DNA from: Actinomadura parmotrematis
GTDB lineage: Bacteria > Actinomycetota > Actinomycetes > Streptosporangiales > Streptosporangiaceae
DNA: 64,000 bases
Assembly (NCBI RefSeq): GCF_019458805.1
Contig: NZ_JAIBOA010000003.1
Coordinates: forward strand, 399,389 to 463,388
Direction of reading: 5' to 3'
Made by a program: the position numbers and the translations under genes. Shown one piece after another: positions 32,133 through 43,944 of the stretch. The notes under the pieces were generated by a model. That model had not been told where the DNA came from. It worked only from the letters and a program-made list of their open reading frames with translations, and made no database searches. How positions within the stretch are numbered: the stretch's first letter is position 1; each line of letters opens with the position of its first letter.

Positions 32133-33020
32133 TCAGGAGTTCGGGCAGGTGTTGCGGTACTGGGAGATGGCGCCGGTCGCCGCGGGCGGCGGGCAGAGGA
32201 ACTGGTCGTAGCGCGTGTCGTTGTCGATGTAGCGCTTCAGCCAGGCGATGGAGTACTTGGCGATGGTGGTGTTGGCGGTGTTCGGCGCGAAGTGCGACTG
32301 CCCCGCCAGCTCCAGGTACGCCTTCTCCGACGACGCCGGGATCGAGTTGTAGAACGGGATGGAGTGCACCAGCACCGGCGCGATCGTGTCGGCCTGCGCA
32401 CCGATGATCAGCGTCGGGACGCGGTCGGCGGAGAAGTTGGTGTTGAGGTCCCAGGGCGTCATCGGGATCGCGGCCTGCAGCGACGGCCGGTCGAGGGACG
32501 CCTCCAGGGTGCCGCCGCCGCCCATCGAGTGGCCCATGACGCCGAGGCGGGTCGCGTCGATGCGGGTGCGGACGGTGCTGCGCTGCGTCAGGTAGTCGAG
32601 CGCGGCCTCCAGCTCGTCGCCGCGCTGGTTCGGCTGGTCGGCGGTGGTGAGGGTGTCGATGATGAACACCACGAAGCCCTGCGAGGCGAGGCGCGGGCCG
32701 AGCCAGGACAGGCTGGACTGGTAGGCGGTGAACCCGGGCGCCATCGCGATCGCGCCGAACGTGCCGGCGGAGGTGGACGTCGGGTAGTAGATCGTGCCGC
32801 CGCCGAACCCGAGGACGGTGCCGGGCAGCACGACCGTCGAGGACGTGGCGAACGAGCCGCGCAGCGCCTCGATGCTCGCGTTGGTGGGGGCGGGACCGCG
32901 CTCGTAGGGGTTGTCGGCGGCCTGCGCGGCGGGGGCGGCGCCGAGGCCGGTCAGCGCGAGGCCGAGGGCGAGGGCGGCGGCCGCGGTGGCGCGGCGCTTC
33001 CTGCGGGGGGTGGGGGCCAT
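32133..33020 (-). CDS. Secreted cutinase / polyester hydrolase (PET hydrolase-like)
   Basis: 295 aa; signal peptide of about 34 residues (cleaved in [12 protein letters not shown]), so secreted. The mature ~260 residues closely follow the Thermobifida TfCut2/LCC-type cutinases: NPYERGP start, [17 protein letters not shown] elbow with Ser165, Asp211 in ADTIAP, His243 in SHFAPN, and a C-terminal disulfide pair Cys276/Cys292. These enzymes hydrolyse cutin and aliphatic or aromatic polyesters. The oxyanion residue is Phe97 (GFT) where many have Tyr. WDLNTNF at 190-196 looks more like Ideonella PETase (WD-STNF) than TfCut2. AAGGAG is 8 nt upstream of the ATG. Activity is inferred, not shown. Confidence 0.9.
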   Translation of the reverse strand: MAPTPRRKRRATAAAALALGLALTGLGAAPAAQAADNPYERGPAPTNASIEALRGSFATSSTVVLPGTVLGFGGGTIYYPTSTSAGTFGAIAMAPGFTAYQSSLSWLGPRLASQGFVVFIIDTLTTADQPNQRGDELEAALDYLTQRSTVRTRIDATRLGVMGHSMGGGGTLEASLDRPSLQAAIPMTPWDLNTNFSADRVPTLIIGAQADTIAPVLVHSIPFYNSIPASSEKAYLELAGQSHFAPNTANTTIAKYSIAWLKRYIDNDTRYDQFLCPPPAATGAISQYRNTCPNS

Positions 33021-33289
33021 GTCGACGCGCTCCTTCGGGGGAGGAGGCGGAACCGGCGTCAGGGGTGGTGTCCGGTCCGCTTCGGGGGGATATCGACGCC
33101 TGCATGGTGCGCGCGGGCCCCCGTCCCGCACATCGGCGATATCGCCCGTCTTGTCGGACGGCCCGTCCGATAACGCCTTACCGGACGCGGCGGGCGGCGG
33201 TGCGCGGGCCGTCAGCGCCCGGTCAGCGGTCCCGGCGAACCTTTCCCTCGTGAGCCCGCGACGGCGGGCCGGAACTGAGGAGAGACACC

Positions 33290-34447
33290 ATGACGAAGGT
33301 TCTGATCTCGGGCGGCAGCATCGGCGGCCCGGCCCTCGCCTACTGGCTGGTCCGGTACGGCTTCGAGGTGACGATCGTGGAGACGGCGCCCGCGCTCCGC
33401 CTCGGCGGCCAGGCGGTGGACGTGCGCGGCCCGGCCCTGGAGGTCGCCGAGCGGATGGGCGTCCTGGACGCGGTGCGCGCCGCCCGGGTGCGGATGCGCG
33501 GCATGTCGATGGTCGACGGCGACGGCGACGAGCTGTACCGCAGCGAGGAGCACACCATCACCGGCGGCGACCTGGCCGGCCCCGACGTGGAGATCCTCCG
33601 CGAGGACCTGTCGGTCCTGCTGGCGGACGCGGCGGGCGGCGTCGACGGCGGCCCGGTGGAGTGGCTGTTCGACGACTCGATCGCGGCGCTGGAGGACACC
33701 GGCGACGCCGTCCGGGTGGTGTTCCGCGGCGGCGCCGTCCGCGACTTCGACATCGTCGTCGGCGCCGACGGCCTGCACTCCAACACCCGCCGCCTCGCGT
33801 TCGGGCCCGAGGAGGACTGCATCCGCCACCTCGGCACCTACATGGGCGTGTGGGCGGCGCCGAACACCCTCGGCCTGGACGAGTGGCAGGTCTTCCACCA
33901 GGCGCCGGGCGGCTCGTGGGGCGGCGGCGTCATGACGGTCCGCGAGAACCGCGAGCTGCGCGTCTACCTCGGCTTCGAGGCGCCCGAGCCGATCGCCTAC
34001 GACCACCGCGACCGCCGCGCCCAGCAGGCCCTGCTGCGCGAGCGCCTCGCCAACGCGGGCTGGGAGATCCCGAACCTGCTGGACGCCATGGACGCCGACC
34101 CCGGCTTCCACTTCGACGCGATGGCGCAGATCCACCTGGACTCCTGGTCGCGCGGCCGCGTCGTCCTGCTCGGCGACGCCGGGTACTGCGGGTCGCCGCT
34201 GTCGGGCCAGGGCACCAGCATGGCGATGGTCGGCGCGTACGTCCTGGCGGGCGAGCTGAAGGCGGCGGGCGGCGATCACCGGGCGGCGTTCGCGGCCTAC
34301 GAGCGGGAGCTGCGCCCCTACGCCACCGCCAACCAGGAGCTCGCCCTCACCAACCGGGCCCGCGCCGAGGCCCAGCAGGCCGGCGAGGACGCCGGCGTCC
34401 CCGACTTCGCCGAGGTCGTCGCGGGCATCGACCTCACGTCCTACTGA
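33290..34447 (+). CDS. FAD-dependent monooxygenase (PHBH/TetX-like)
   Basis: 385 aa. The N-terminal Rossmann motif is [15 protein letters not shown] (GxGxxG variant with Ser). The mid region has [19 protein letters not shown] DG motif ([13 protein letters not shown]), and the C-terminal FAD motif is [20 protein letters not shown]. This is a class A flavin monooxygenase that hydroxylates aromatic or polyketide substrates using NAD(P)H. GAGGAGAG precedes the ATG. It is divergent from the cutinase and convergent with the NUDIX gene. Substrate unknown. Confidence 0.88.
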   Translation: MTKVLISGGSIGGPALAYWLVRYGFEVTIVETAPALRLGGQAVDVRGPALEVAERMGVLDAVRAARVRMRGMSMVDGDGDELYRSEEHTITGGDLAGPDVEILREDLSVLLADAAGGVDGGPVEWLFDDSIAALEDTGDAVRVVFRGGAVRDFDIVVGADGLHSNTRRLAFGPEEDCIRHLGTYMGVWAAPNTLGLDEWQVFHQAPGGSWGGGVMTVRENRELRVYLGFEAPEPIAYDHRDRRAQQALLRERLANAGWEIPNLLDAMDADPGFHFDAMAQIHLDSWSRGRVVLLGDAGYCGSPLSGQGTSMAMVGAYVLAGELKAAGGDHRAAFAAYERELRPYATANQELALTNRARAEAQQAGEDAGVPDFAEVVAGIDLTSY

Positions 34448-34456
34448 CCCCCGCCC

Positions 34457-34562
34457 CATGACCACCCGGTCGCCGAAGGTTGAGATGCGGCGTGTTGGGC
34501 TCTGGGAGCGCTCCCAGAGCCCAACACGCCGCATCTCAACGTCGAGTGACCAGATGGTCACG
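34457..34562. repeat. Dispersed palindromic element, copy C (perfect 62-bp palindrome)
   Basis: The core 34479-34540 is a perfect palindrome with two 31-bp arms and no spacer. The flanks are TGACCACCCGGTCG (left) and GTGACCAGATGGTCA (right); the right one contains the stop codon of the NUDIX gene (34558-34560). It lies between convergent monooxygenase and NUDIX genes. Confidence 0.92.
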
Positions 34563-35072
34563 AGGTGCCGGCGAGCAGCGCCTCGTAAAGGGGCAGCCAG
34601 GGCTGCGGGCCGCAGCGGGCGGCGACGTCGGCGCGGCCCGCCCACGCGGCCTCCGCGGCCTCGAAGCCCGCGGCGGGCCGCGTCGGCGCGCCGTCGCCGT
34701 CGACGCGGGCGGCGTAGAAGGCCATGAAGGTGCGCGGCGGGTAGCCGTAGGCGGCGGGCGCGTCCTCCAGCAGGGTGATCGCGAGGCCGCCGAGCAGGCG
34801 GAGCCGGCCGGGCGGCAGGACGAGGCCGGTCTCCTCGGCCAGCTCGCGGGCCGCCGCCCGGACGGGCGTCTCGCCCGGTTCGACGTGGCCGCCGGGCACC
34901 TCCCAGGACCGGCCGGGCCGCTCCACCCGCGTCAGCAGGGTGCGGCCGGCGCCATCCACCGCCAGCACGAACGCCGAGGTGACGGGGCGGTCGCCGGGCA
35001 GGGCGCCGGTGAGCAGGACGTCCACGCGGTGCCGGGGTGCGATCCACGGCACCGTCACCGACGCGAGCAGGG

Positions 35073-35076
<4 letters not shown>
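34558..35076 (-). CDS. NUDIX hydrolase
   Basis: 172 aa with a complete Nudix box, GGHVEPGETPVRAAARELAEETGL (pattern Gx5Ex7REUxEExGU), near residues 64-87. It hydrolyses a nucleoside diphosphate linked to another group; the specific substrate is not visible. The ATG overlaps the TGA of cobN by 4 nt (ATGA), so translation is coupled to the cobaltochelatase and its expression should follow the B12 riboswitch. Role in corrinoid metabolism is not established. Confidence 0.87.
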
Positions 35077-38639
<3,563 letters not shown>

Positions 38640-38640
38640 C

Positions 38641-38658
38641 CGGGGTATCCACGCCCCG
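38641..38658 (-). promoter_or_regulatory. Start-proximal hairpin of the cobN expression platform
   Basis: Arms CGGGG/CCCCG (38641-38645 with 38654-38658) form a stem whose base is one nucleotide from the GTG start of cobN. It could mask the ribosome entry region when the B12 aptamer is occupied. Confidence 0.5.
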
Positions 38659-38670
38659 AATAGCAGGGAT

Positions 38671-38820
38671 GCACGGCGACGGGGAGTCTCCTGGCTCCCG
38701 GATCGACGCTCGCCCCGGCCTTCCCGCTCGCACGGTGGCCTTCGCTGGGGTCCGCTCCCCGGTGACAGTGGCGGGACCGCGCCGGATTCGCACCGGCTTC
38801 CTCCCTGATGTCGCCACCGT
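38671..38820 (-). promoter_or_regulatory. Cobalamin (AdoCbl) riboswitch upstream of cobN
   Basis: Reading the minus strand, 38803 to 38766 carries the B12-box consensus: GAAGCCGGTG, then AATCCGG, then CGGTCCCGCCACTG. The downstream GGAGCCAGGAGACTC block (about 38698-38684) matches the conserved 3' part of the aptamer. Distance to the start, ~32 nt, fits a translation-level switch. High coenzyme B12 should lower CobN and the coupled NUDIX. Confidence 0.92.
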
Positions 38821-38871
38821 CCACCCTACCGACGCGCCCGCCGGCGTCCACCCGCCGCGCGCGAGCCGGGG

Positions 38872-39360
38872 TCAGCGCTCGGACGGCGGGCCGGGCGGGC
38901 CGGCGGCGAGCTGGGCGTCCATCGCGCCGCGCAGGTCGGTCAGGAACGTCTCGAACCGTTCGAGCAGGTCGGGGGCGTAGGCCGCCATGACCGTGTCCAC
39001 CCGGTCGGCGAGGGGGCCGAAGAACTCGTCCGCCAGGCGCTGGACGTGCGCGCTGCTGTGCAGGGTGACGACGCGGCGGTCGGTGTGCTCGCGGGCGCGG
39101 ACGACGTGCCCGGCCTGCTCCAGGCGGTTGAGCAGGGCGGTGGTGGCGCCCGACGTCAGGGCGATGCGCTCGCTGAGCCGGGCCGGGGACAGCGGGACGC
39201 CCCGCTCCTCGGCGCCGAGGATCTCGATGAGGGCCTCGGCGTCGGTGGAGTGCAGGCCCAGCCAGGCCGCGAACCGGCGGCTGAACTCCCGGTAGTTGGC
39301 GCCGTAGCCGCGCAGGCTCTCCAGCAGCCGCTCGTACTGCGGCCGGAGCGGCTCGCTCAT
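38872..39360 (-). CDS. MarR family transcriptional regulator
   Basis: 162 aa. The winged-helix region reads LSPARLSERIALTSGATTALLNRLEQAGHVVRAREHTDRRVVTL, the classic MarR HTH and wing (D-x-R). ATG 39360 is chosen for length; an in-frame start at 39417 would add 19 residues that overlap the promoter of the divergent gene. It is divergent from a DHA2 efflux gene 99 bp away with an operator-like palindrome between them, so it probably represses that gene until a ligand binds. Confidence 0.92.
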   Translation of the reverse strand: MSEPLRPQYERLLESLRGYGANYREFSRRFAAWLGLHSTDAEALIEILGAEERGVPLSPARLSERIALTSGATTALLNRLEQAGHVVRAREHTDRRVVTLHSSAHVQRLADEFFGPLADRVDTVMAAYAPDLLERFETFLTDLRGAMDAQLAAGPPGPPSER

Positions 39361-39398
39361 GCGGTCCTCGCCCTTCCTGCTCCCGGTGTCGCCGTCGG

Positions 39399-39440
39399 TT
39401 GACAACCTACCGCCCACGAAATAGCTTCACGATAAAGCTA
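39399..39440 (+). promoter_or_regulatory. Promoter of the MFS gene with overlapping MarR-type operator
   Basis: TTGACA (39399-39404) and TAGCTT (39422-39427) are 17 nt apart. The -10 box is itself the left arm of a palindrome TAGCTT-7 nt-AAGCTA (39422-39440), so a MarR dimer bound there would block polymerase. It is also the most AT-rich spot in the gap. Confidence 0.7.
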
Positions 39441-39459
39441 CTTCACTGTGGAGGTATTC

Positions 39460-41073
39460 ATGGGCGAGGCGTCGACCGTCCGCCGCTGGCTCGGCCTCAT
39501 CGCCATCGCGCTCGGGGTGGCGCTGATCGTGGTCGACACCACGATCGTCAACGTGATCATCCCCTCGGTCATCGAGGATCTGGACGCGGGCTCCACGCAG
39601 GCGCAGTGGATCCAGGAGTCCTACGCCATCGTGTTCGCGGCGCTGCTGCTGGTCGTCGGACGGGTCGCCGACATCGTCGGGGCGCGCCGCGTCTTCGCCG
39701 CCGGCGTCGTGGTGTTCGGCGCGACCAGCGTCCTCGCCGGGCTCGCGCCCGGCGGCGGCCTCCTCATCGCGGCCCGCTTCCTGCAAGGCGCGGGCGCGGC
39801 GATGCTGCTGCCGACCTCGCTGTCGCTGCTGAACGCCAACTTCACCGGCAAGGCCCGCGGCCAGGCGTTCGCGGTCTGGGGCTCGACCATCGGCGCCGCC
39901 GCCGCGCTCGGGCCGCTGCTGGGCGGCTGGCTCGCCGAGCACGCCTCCTGGCGGTGGGCGTTCGGCATCAACGTGCCGCTCGCGGTCGTCATCCTCGCCG
40001 GCGTCCTCGCCTGGATCGCGCCCTCGCCCCGCACCGGCGGGCGCGTCGACGCCCTCGGCGCGGTCCTGTCGGTGGCCGGCCTCGGGCTGCTGGCCTTCGG
40101 GCTGGTCGAGGGGCGCACCTACGGCTGGATCACGACCGTCCGCCCCCTGGAGATCGGCGGGTTCACCTGGGACGGCGACCCCTCGCCCGTCCTCGCCGCC
40201 CTGATCGGCGCGGCGGTCGCGCTGGCCGCGTTCGCCTGGCGCCAGGCGGCGCTGCGCCGCGGCCCGGACCCGGACAAGGCGCTGATGGACCTCGGCCTGT
40301 TCTCGCGGGCGTCGTTCCGCAACGGCAACATCGCCACCCTCATCATCGGGCTCGGCGAGTTCGGGATCGTGGCCGTGCTGCCGCTGTGGTTGCAGTTCAC
40401 GCTCGGCTACAGCGCCCTCCAGGCGGGCCTCGCGCTGCTCCCGGTCGCCGTCGGCAGCTTCATCGCCAGCGGCGCGAGCTTCGGCATGGCGGGCAAGGCG
40501 TCGGCGCTGTCGATGCTCCGCCTCGGCCTCCTCCTGGAGGCCGCCGGGCTCGGCGCGCTCGGCCTGTTCGCCGCCACGGACAGCCCGTGGTGGTCGATCG
40601 CGCTGATCCTCTGCGTGTACGGCGCGGGCGTCGGGTTCGCGACGGCGCAGGTCACCAACGTGGTCCTCGACGGCATCCCGGAGAGCAGCAGCGGGCAGGC
40701 GTCCGGCATCCAGAGCACGTTCCGCCAGCTCGGCTCCGCCCTCGGCATCGCGGTCCTGACCACGGTGTTCTTCACCACCCTCGGCTCCCGGGCGCACGAC
40801 GAGATCAGGAGCGCGGGCGCGACGGCGGCCCAGGCCGGCGAGTACAGCCACGCCATCACCGACAGCGCGGGCGCGGCCATCGAGGGCTTCGCGGCCCGCC
40901 CGCAGACCCGCGAGGTCGCCGAAGCCGGCCGCACCGCGATGACCGACGGCATCACCCTGGGCGGCTACCTCGCCGCGGGCTTCGTCCTGCTCGGCCTGCT
41001 CGCCACCGCCCTGATCCCCAAGCCCGAGCACGAGGACCAGGACGCGCCCACGTCACCCACCGCACACGTATGA
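39460..41073 (+). CDS. MFS drug efflux transporter, DHA2 (EmrB/QacA) family
   Basis: 537 aa, ~14 TM. VDTTIVNVIIPSVIEDL (TM1 motif D1), GRVADIVGARRVFAAG (motif A) and GPLLGGWLAE (motif C) define a DHA2 proton-driven exporter at the cytoplasmic membrane. The C-terminal ~35 residues are charged. GGAGG (39450-39454) sets the ATG at 39460. Probably repressed by the divergent MarR protein. Substrate unknown. Confidence 0.92.
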   Translation: MGEASTVRRWLGLIAIALGVALIVVDTTIVNVIIPSVIEDLDAGSTQAQWIQESYAIVFAALLLVVGRVADIVGARRVFAAGVVVFGATSVLAGLAPGGGLLIAARFLQGAGAAMLLPTSLSLLNANFTGKARGQAFAVWGSTIGAAAALGPLLGGWLAEHASWRWAFGINVPLAVVILAGVLAWIAPSPRTGGRVDALGAVLSVAGLGLLAFGLVEGRTYGWITTVRPLEIGGFTWDGDPSPVLAALIGAAVALAAFAWRQAALRRGPDPDKALMDLGLFSRASFRNGNIATLIIGLGEFGIVAVLPLWLQFTLGYSALQAGLALLPVAVGSFIASGASFGMAGKASALSMLRLGLLLEAAGLGALGLFAATDSPWWSIALILCVYGAGVGFATAQVTNVVLDGIPESSSGQASGIQSTFRQLGSALGIAVLTTVFFTTLGSRAHDEIRSAGATAAQAGEYSHAITDSAGAAIEGFAARPQTREVAEAGRTAMTDGITLGGYLAAGFVLLGLLATALIPKPEHEDQDAPTSPTAHV

Positions 41074-41444
41074 CCCCTGGCGCGGTCGGGGCCACCCCCT
41101 GGCCCCGGCCGCCGGGCGGCGCCCAAGGGGCGACCACCCGCACCGCCTCAACGGCCCGGGGCCGGCCCCGGACCGCCGTGGACGCCCCAAGCCAACCGAT
41201 CGAGTCACCTCAGCGGCCCGGCGGGGACGCTCCAAGGCAACCGACGAGCCACCTCAGCCGCCCAGCGGGGGGCGCCCCAGGACAACCGGCCGGGCCGCCT
41301 CGGCGGGTCGGCCGGTCCCGCACGCCGAAAAACGCCCGCATGCCCGCGCCGAGAACGACGCGCCGCCCCCCAGGAGGCCGATCGCGCCACCGCCACCGCT
41401 GCCGCCCCGTCCCCACCTGTGACCCCTTGGTCACCGCTCGTTGA
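41070..41444 (+). CDS. Doubtful small ORF coupled to the MFS stop (Pro/Arg-rich)
   Basis: A 124-aa frame whose ATG overlaps the MFS stop as ATGA. Its composition is extreme (Pro, Arg, Gly, Thr) with no fold, and the frame holds a 15-residue repeat (three units, 41181-41315). The ORF ends inside the palindromic element. There is no ribosome site of its own and no recognisable family. It may be translated by coupling, or be chance read-through of low-complexity DNA. Confidence 0.2.
   Translation: MTPGAVGATPWPRPPGGAQGATTRTASTARGRPRTAVDAPSQPIESPQRPGGDAPRQPTSHLSRPAGGAPGQPAGPPRRVGRSRTPKNARMPAPRTTRRPPGGRSRHRHRCRPVPTCDPLVTAR
41181..41315 (+). repeat. Three degenerate 45-bp tandem repeats
   Basis: Units begin at 41181, 41226 and 41271 with the pattern GRCGCYCCARG followed by CAACCGR. 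The period of exactly 45 bp keeps a 15-codon frame (DAPSQP / DAPRQP / GAPGQP). Confidence 0.6.
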
Positions 41445-41521
41445 CTTGCGGCGTGTTGCGCTATTGGAACGATCCAAGGAGGCAACACGCCGCAAGTCAA
41501 CGATGAGTGACCAGAGGGTCA
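41420..41521. repeat. Dispersed palindromic element, copy D (degenerate centre)
   Basis: The outer arms pair perfectly for 21 bp (41439-41459 with 41482-41502) over the GTTGACTTGCGGCGTGTTGC core; the centre has five mismatches. Flanks TGACCCCTTGGTCAC (41420-41434) and GTGACCAGAGGGTCA (41507-41521) are inverse copies with two mismatches. Confidence 0.85.
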
Positions 41522-41703
41522 TGCCGGGGCGGTCTAGAGAAGGACGTGCCGTGCCGCGATGAGCGGCCGGGTCGGACGGGAGGGGCGGGGGCGGTGCGTT
41601 GGACTGCGGCCGCCAGACCGTTGAATCCTTCTGGTACTTGCTCGGTGCCCGGTCGGGGACGCGGGCGGCGGCCGTTCGCCGGCCGGGCCGTCGGCGCGGC
41701 GTC

Positions 41704-42198
41704 CTAGAGCGGGTCGGCGTCCCACCCGTCTTCGGTGCAGCGCTCGCAGACGCGCTGCCCGGCCTGCCACCGGTCGGCCGTGACCCAGTGGCCGCACTCG
41801 CCGACGACCTGGCCGGGCCGCCCAGGGATCTCGCTGCCCGGCACCGGCTGGACGGCGGTCTTGGGGCCGTCCCGTAGCATCGCCCACACCACCACGGGCG
41901 CCTCGCGGTATGTCGCGGACACCTCGTAGAAGGTGCCGTCCGCCCCGGCGGTGGTCTCGATCCGCTCGGCGAGGAAGGCGCTCCATGCGGTGAGGGCGGC
42001 CATGACCTCGCCGGCCTGCTCGTCATCGCCGTCGGCCAGGGACCTGCGGAAGATCTGCCCGTTCAGCTCGCCGTCCTCGTCGTCGGCGATGGTCCATTCG
42101 GCGGCGGGGAGGTCGTGCTCCAGCAGTTGCGCGAGCGCGAGCACGGCGGTGCGCTGCTGCCCGCGCGGGGAGTCGTCGTGGGGGAGTTCGGGCGTCAT
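41704..42198 (-). CDS. Hypothetical protein with C-terminal zinc-binding Cys/His cluster
   Basis: 164 aa, acidic and soluble. I do not recognise the N-terminal ~110 residues. The C-terminus GECGHWVTADRWQAGQRVCE followed by RC has a Cys-x-His...Cys-x2-Cys pattern that looks like a small zinc ribbon. GGAAGGAAG lies ~9 nt upstream of the ATG. It lies on the same strand as the downstream-most DUF397 gene, 225 bp away. Role unknown. Confidence 0.6.
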   Translation of the reverse strand: MTPELPHDDSPRGQQRTAVLALAQLLEHDLPAAEWTIADDEDGELNGQIFRRSLADGDDEQAGEVMAALTAWSAFLAERIETTAGADGTFYEVSATYREAPVVVWAMLRDGPKTAVQPVPGSEIPGRPGQVVGECGHWVTADRWQAGQRVCERCTEDGWDADPL

Positions 42199-42381
42199 GG
42201 CCGGTACTTCCTTCCTGGTCGCCGGCCATTGTGGCCGCCGTCCCAGGATCGTGCAGTGCCGCAGCCCTGGCGCGGTTGGGCGATGCGGCTCAGGGGGGCC
42301 GACTCGTCCCTCGCATGTGCGATGGGCCCCGTCCTCGTCCCGCGCGTCGAAGTGGTCCGCGCGGTCGGTCGGGGACGGCCT

Positions 42382-42530
42382 GGTGGGCTAGGGATCGGTC
42401 GGGGTGCGCCTTGTGGTGGTGCGTCAGGCGAGGTCGAGGGCGCCGGTCTTGATGCGCTTGGCGAGCGCGCTCCAGGCGGCCCCCTTGAGCGCGAGCCTCG
42501 GCCCGTCGGGGTCGACCGAATCGCGTACAG
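42382..42530 (-). repeat. Direct repeat, copy 1 (3' end of DUF397 gene 2 plus downstream flank)
   Basis: Nearly identical to 42644-42792 at an offset of 262 bp. The identity includes ~40 bp beyond the stop codons, so the unit duplicated was DNA and not only a constrained protein sequence. Confidence 0.8.
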
Positions 42531-42633
42531 CCACGTACTCGGGCAAAGAGGCGACCTCTACGCACGTGTCGGCGTTCTGGCTCCTGCTGCTCTTGCGCCA
42601 ACCGACATCGGCCGGATCGTGTGGAGCGGACAT
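42424..42633 (-). CDS. DUF397 protein (second of tandem pair)
   Basis: A 69-aa DUF397 protein: WRKSSRSQNADTCVEVASLP, then VAVRDSVDPDGPRLALKGAA, the standard two-motif layout. DUF397 genes accompany XRE-DUF5753 regulators in actinomycetes; in Streptomyces the Scr1/Scr2 pair has been described as a toxin-antitoxin-like system. ATG 42633 has only a weak ribosome site, and 52 nt separate it from the upstream DUF397 gene. Role inferred from family. Confidence 0.88.
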   Translation of the reverse strand: MSAPHDPADVGWRKSSRSQNADTCVEVASLPEYVAVRDSVDPDGPRLALKGAAWSALAKRIKTGALDLA

Positions 42634-42643
42634 GGAAGGACCC

Positions 42644-42792
42644 GGTGGGCTCGGGATCGGTCGGGATGCGCCTTGTGGTGGTGTGTCAGGCGAGGTCGAG
42701 GGCGCCGGTCTTGATGCGCTCGGCGAGCGCGCTCCAGGCGGCCCCCTTGAGCGCGAGCCTCGGCCCCTCGGGGTCCTTGGAGTCGCGTACCG
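42644..42792 (-). repeat. Direct repeat, copy 2 (3' end of DUF397 gene 1 plus downstream flank)
   Basis: Partner of 42382-42530, with the same stop-codon context and downstream flank. Confidence 0.8.
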
Positions 42793-42991
42793 CGACGACG
42801 GACGCCAGGTCGGCGACCTCGACGCATTCGCCGCCCTGGTGCGCGCTGCGGCTGGACTTGCGCCACTGGGCCTCGAGGGCGGGGGCGAGGTCGGCGACCT
42901 CGACGCAGTCGCCACCCGAGTGCCCGCTACGGCTGGACTTGCGCCACTGGATGATCGTCGGGTCGAGCGTTGCCATGTTCACCGTGGTCAC
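42686..42991 (-). CDS. DUF397 protein with internally duplicated N-terminal motif
   Basis: 101 aa, longer than the usual ~65. The motif W-R-K-S-S-R-S-x-H-x-G-G-x-C-V-E-V-A-D-L-A occurs twice (about residues 16-36 and 43-63), followed by a single C-terminal half. The GTG at 42991 overlaps the TGA of the XRE gene (GTGA), so translation is coupled. The two motif copies (63 bp each) are highly alike at DNA level. ATG 42976 is an alternative start. Confidence 0.88.
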   Translation of the reverse strand: MTTVNMATLDPTIIQWRKSSRSGHSGGDCVEVADLAPALEAQWRKSSRSAHQGGECVEVADLASVVAVRDSKDPEGPRLALKGAAWSALAERIKTGALDLA

Positions 42992-43794
42992 AGCTCCTTC
43001 AAGATCGACTCGATCAGCGTCGGCGACTCGGTGACGGTGAGCGCGTGGTCACCGATCAAGTCATAGCGTACGAGAAAGTCCTTCACCTGGTGCGGCGCCT
43101 GGAAGAGCATTCCGGAGCCCGTCGCCTCCACGTAGGCAACGTGGGCCATGCTCTCCTGGAAGCCGAGGATGGTGAAGCTTCCTTCGAGTCCCTCGTAGTA
43201 GCCGCTGCCCTGCGGGACGACGCGCAGGGACACGAAGGGGTTGCGGCTCGCGTCGAGCAGGTGCCGGAGCTGGCCGCGCATGACCTCCCTCCCGCCGATC
43301 GTGTCGCGCAGCACCCGCTCGTCCAGGGTGAGCCAGACGTGCTCCAGCCCCTCGCGGGTGAGGACCTTCTGCCGGTCGAGGCGCTTGGCGAGCAGCGCGT
43401 CCGCGTTGGCCGGGTTGCTCGCCTCCAGGACGGCCCGCGCGTAGTCCTCGGTCTGGAACAGGCCGTTGACCAGCAGTGCGCTGAACACGCGCAGCGTCGT
43501 CGCGTGCCCCTCGTGGTCCACGTACTGGGCGAAGCCGGGCGGGAGCACCGTCATGAGGTCGACCTCGGCGGCCAGCTCGCAGAGCATCGTGAACTTCTCG
43601 CCGGTGCCGAAGTGGGTGTCGAGGTCGATGGCGCTCGCCTCGGAGAGCTTGCGGCCGTTCTCCAGGGTGCTGACCCAGCCGTCCGAGCACCCGAGGGTGC
43701 GGGCGAGCTCGTTCTGCGTCACGCCGGCTGCCTCGCGCAGGCGCCGGAGCTCGGCGCCGAAGCGGACGCGGGCGGGGTTCTCGGTGGTCGTCAC
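42988..43794 (-). CDS. XRE helix-turn-helix regulator with DUF5753 (Scr1-like)
   Basis: 268 aa. The N-terminal HTH is LRRLREAAGVTQNELARTLG (residues about 15-34) with the following recognition helix CSDGWVSTLENG. The rest is DUF5753 (FAQYVDHEGHATTLRVFSAL, then LVNGLFQTEDYARAV). Such regulators pair with DUF397 proteins, as here. GTG 43794 has AAGGAG 6 nt upstream. The stop overlaps the next start. It is divergent from a 79-aa gene. Confidence 0.92.
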   Translation of the reverse strand: MTTTENPARVRFGAELRRLREAAGVTQNELARTLGCSDGWVSTLENGRKLSEASAIDLDTHFGTGEKFTMLCELAAEVDLMTVLPPGFAQYVDHEGHATTLRVFSALLVNGLFQTEDYARAVLEASNPANADALLAKRLDRQKVLTREGLEHVWLTLDERVLRDTIGGREVMRGQLRHLLDASRNPFVSLRVVPQGSGYYEGLEGSFTILGFQESMAHVAYVEATGSGMLFQAPHQVKDFLVRYDLIGDHALTVTESPTLIESILKEL

Positions 43795-43944
43795 AGCGAT
43801 CTCCTTCGGGGGTTGTCCGGGCGGCGGGTGAAGTGGATCTGCCGCCCGGTCGGGTGGGGGTGCTGCCCGGTCTCTTCCGGAGCCCGGGCACTGACTGTGA
43901 CTCTGTCTGCACTTTGGGTCAGAAGTCGAGTAGGGGAATTTCAG

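Larger units (their letters stand above)
41074..41703. other. 630-bp convergent intergenic region
   Basis: Between the MFS gene and the convergent 164-aa gene. It holds three degenerate 45-bp repeats (41181-41315), palindromic element copy D (41420-41521), then ~180 bp in which I see no gene, RNA or clear structure. Confidence 0.6.

Noticed and set aside
41522..41703. Possible tRNA fragment or att site (GTTGAATCC-like stretch)
   Set aside because: No cloverleaf can be drawn, no CCA-end context and no integrase nearby.
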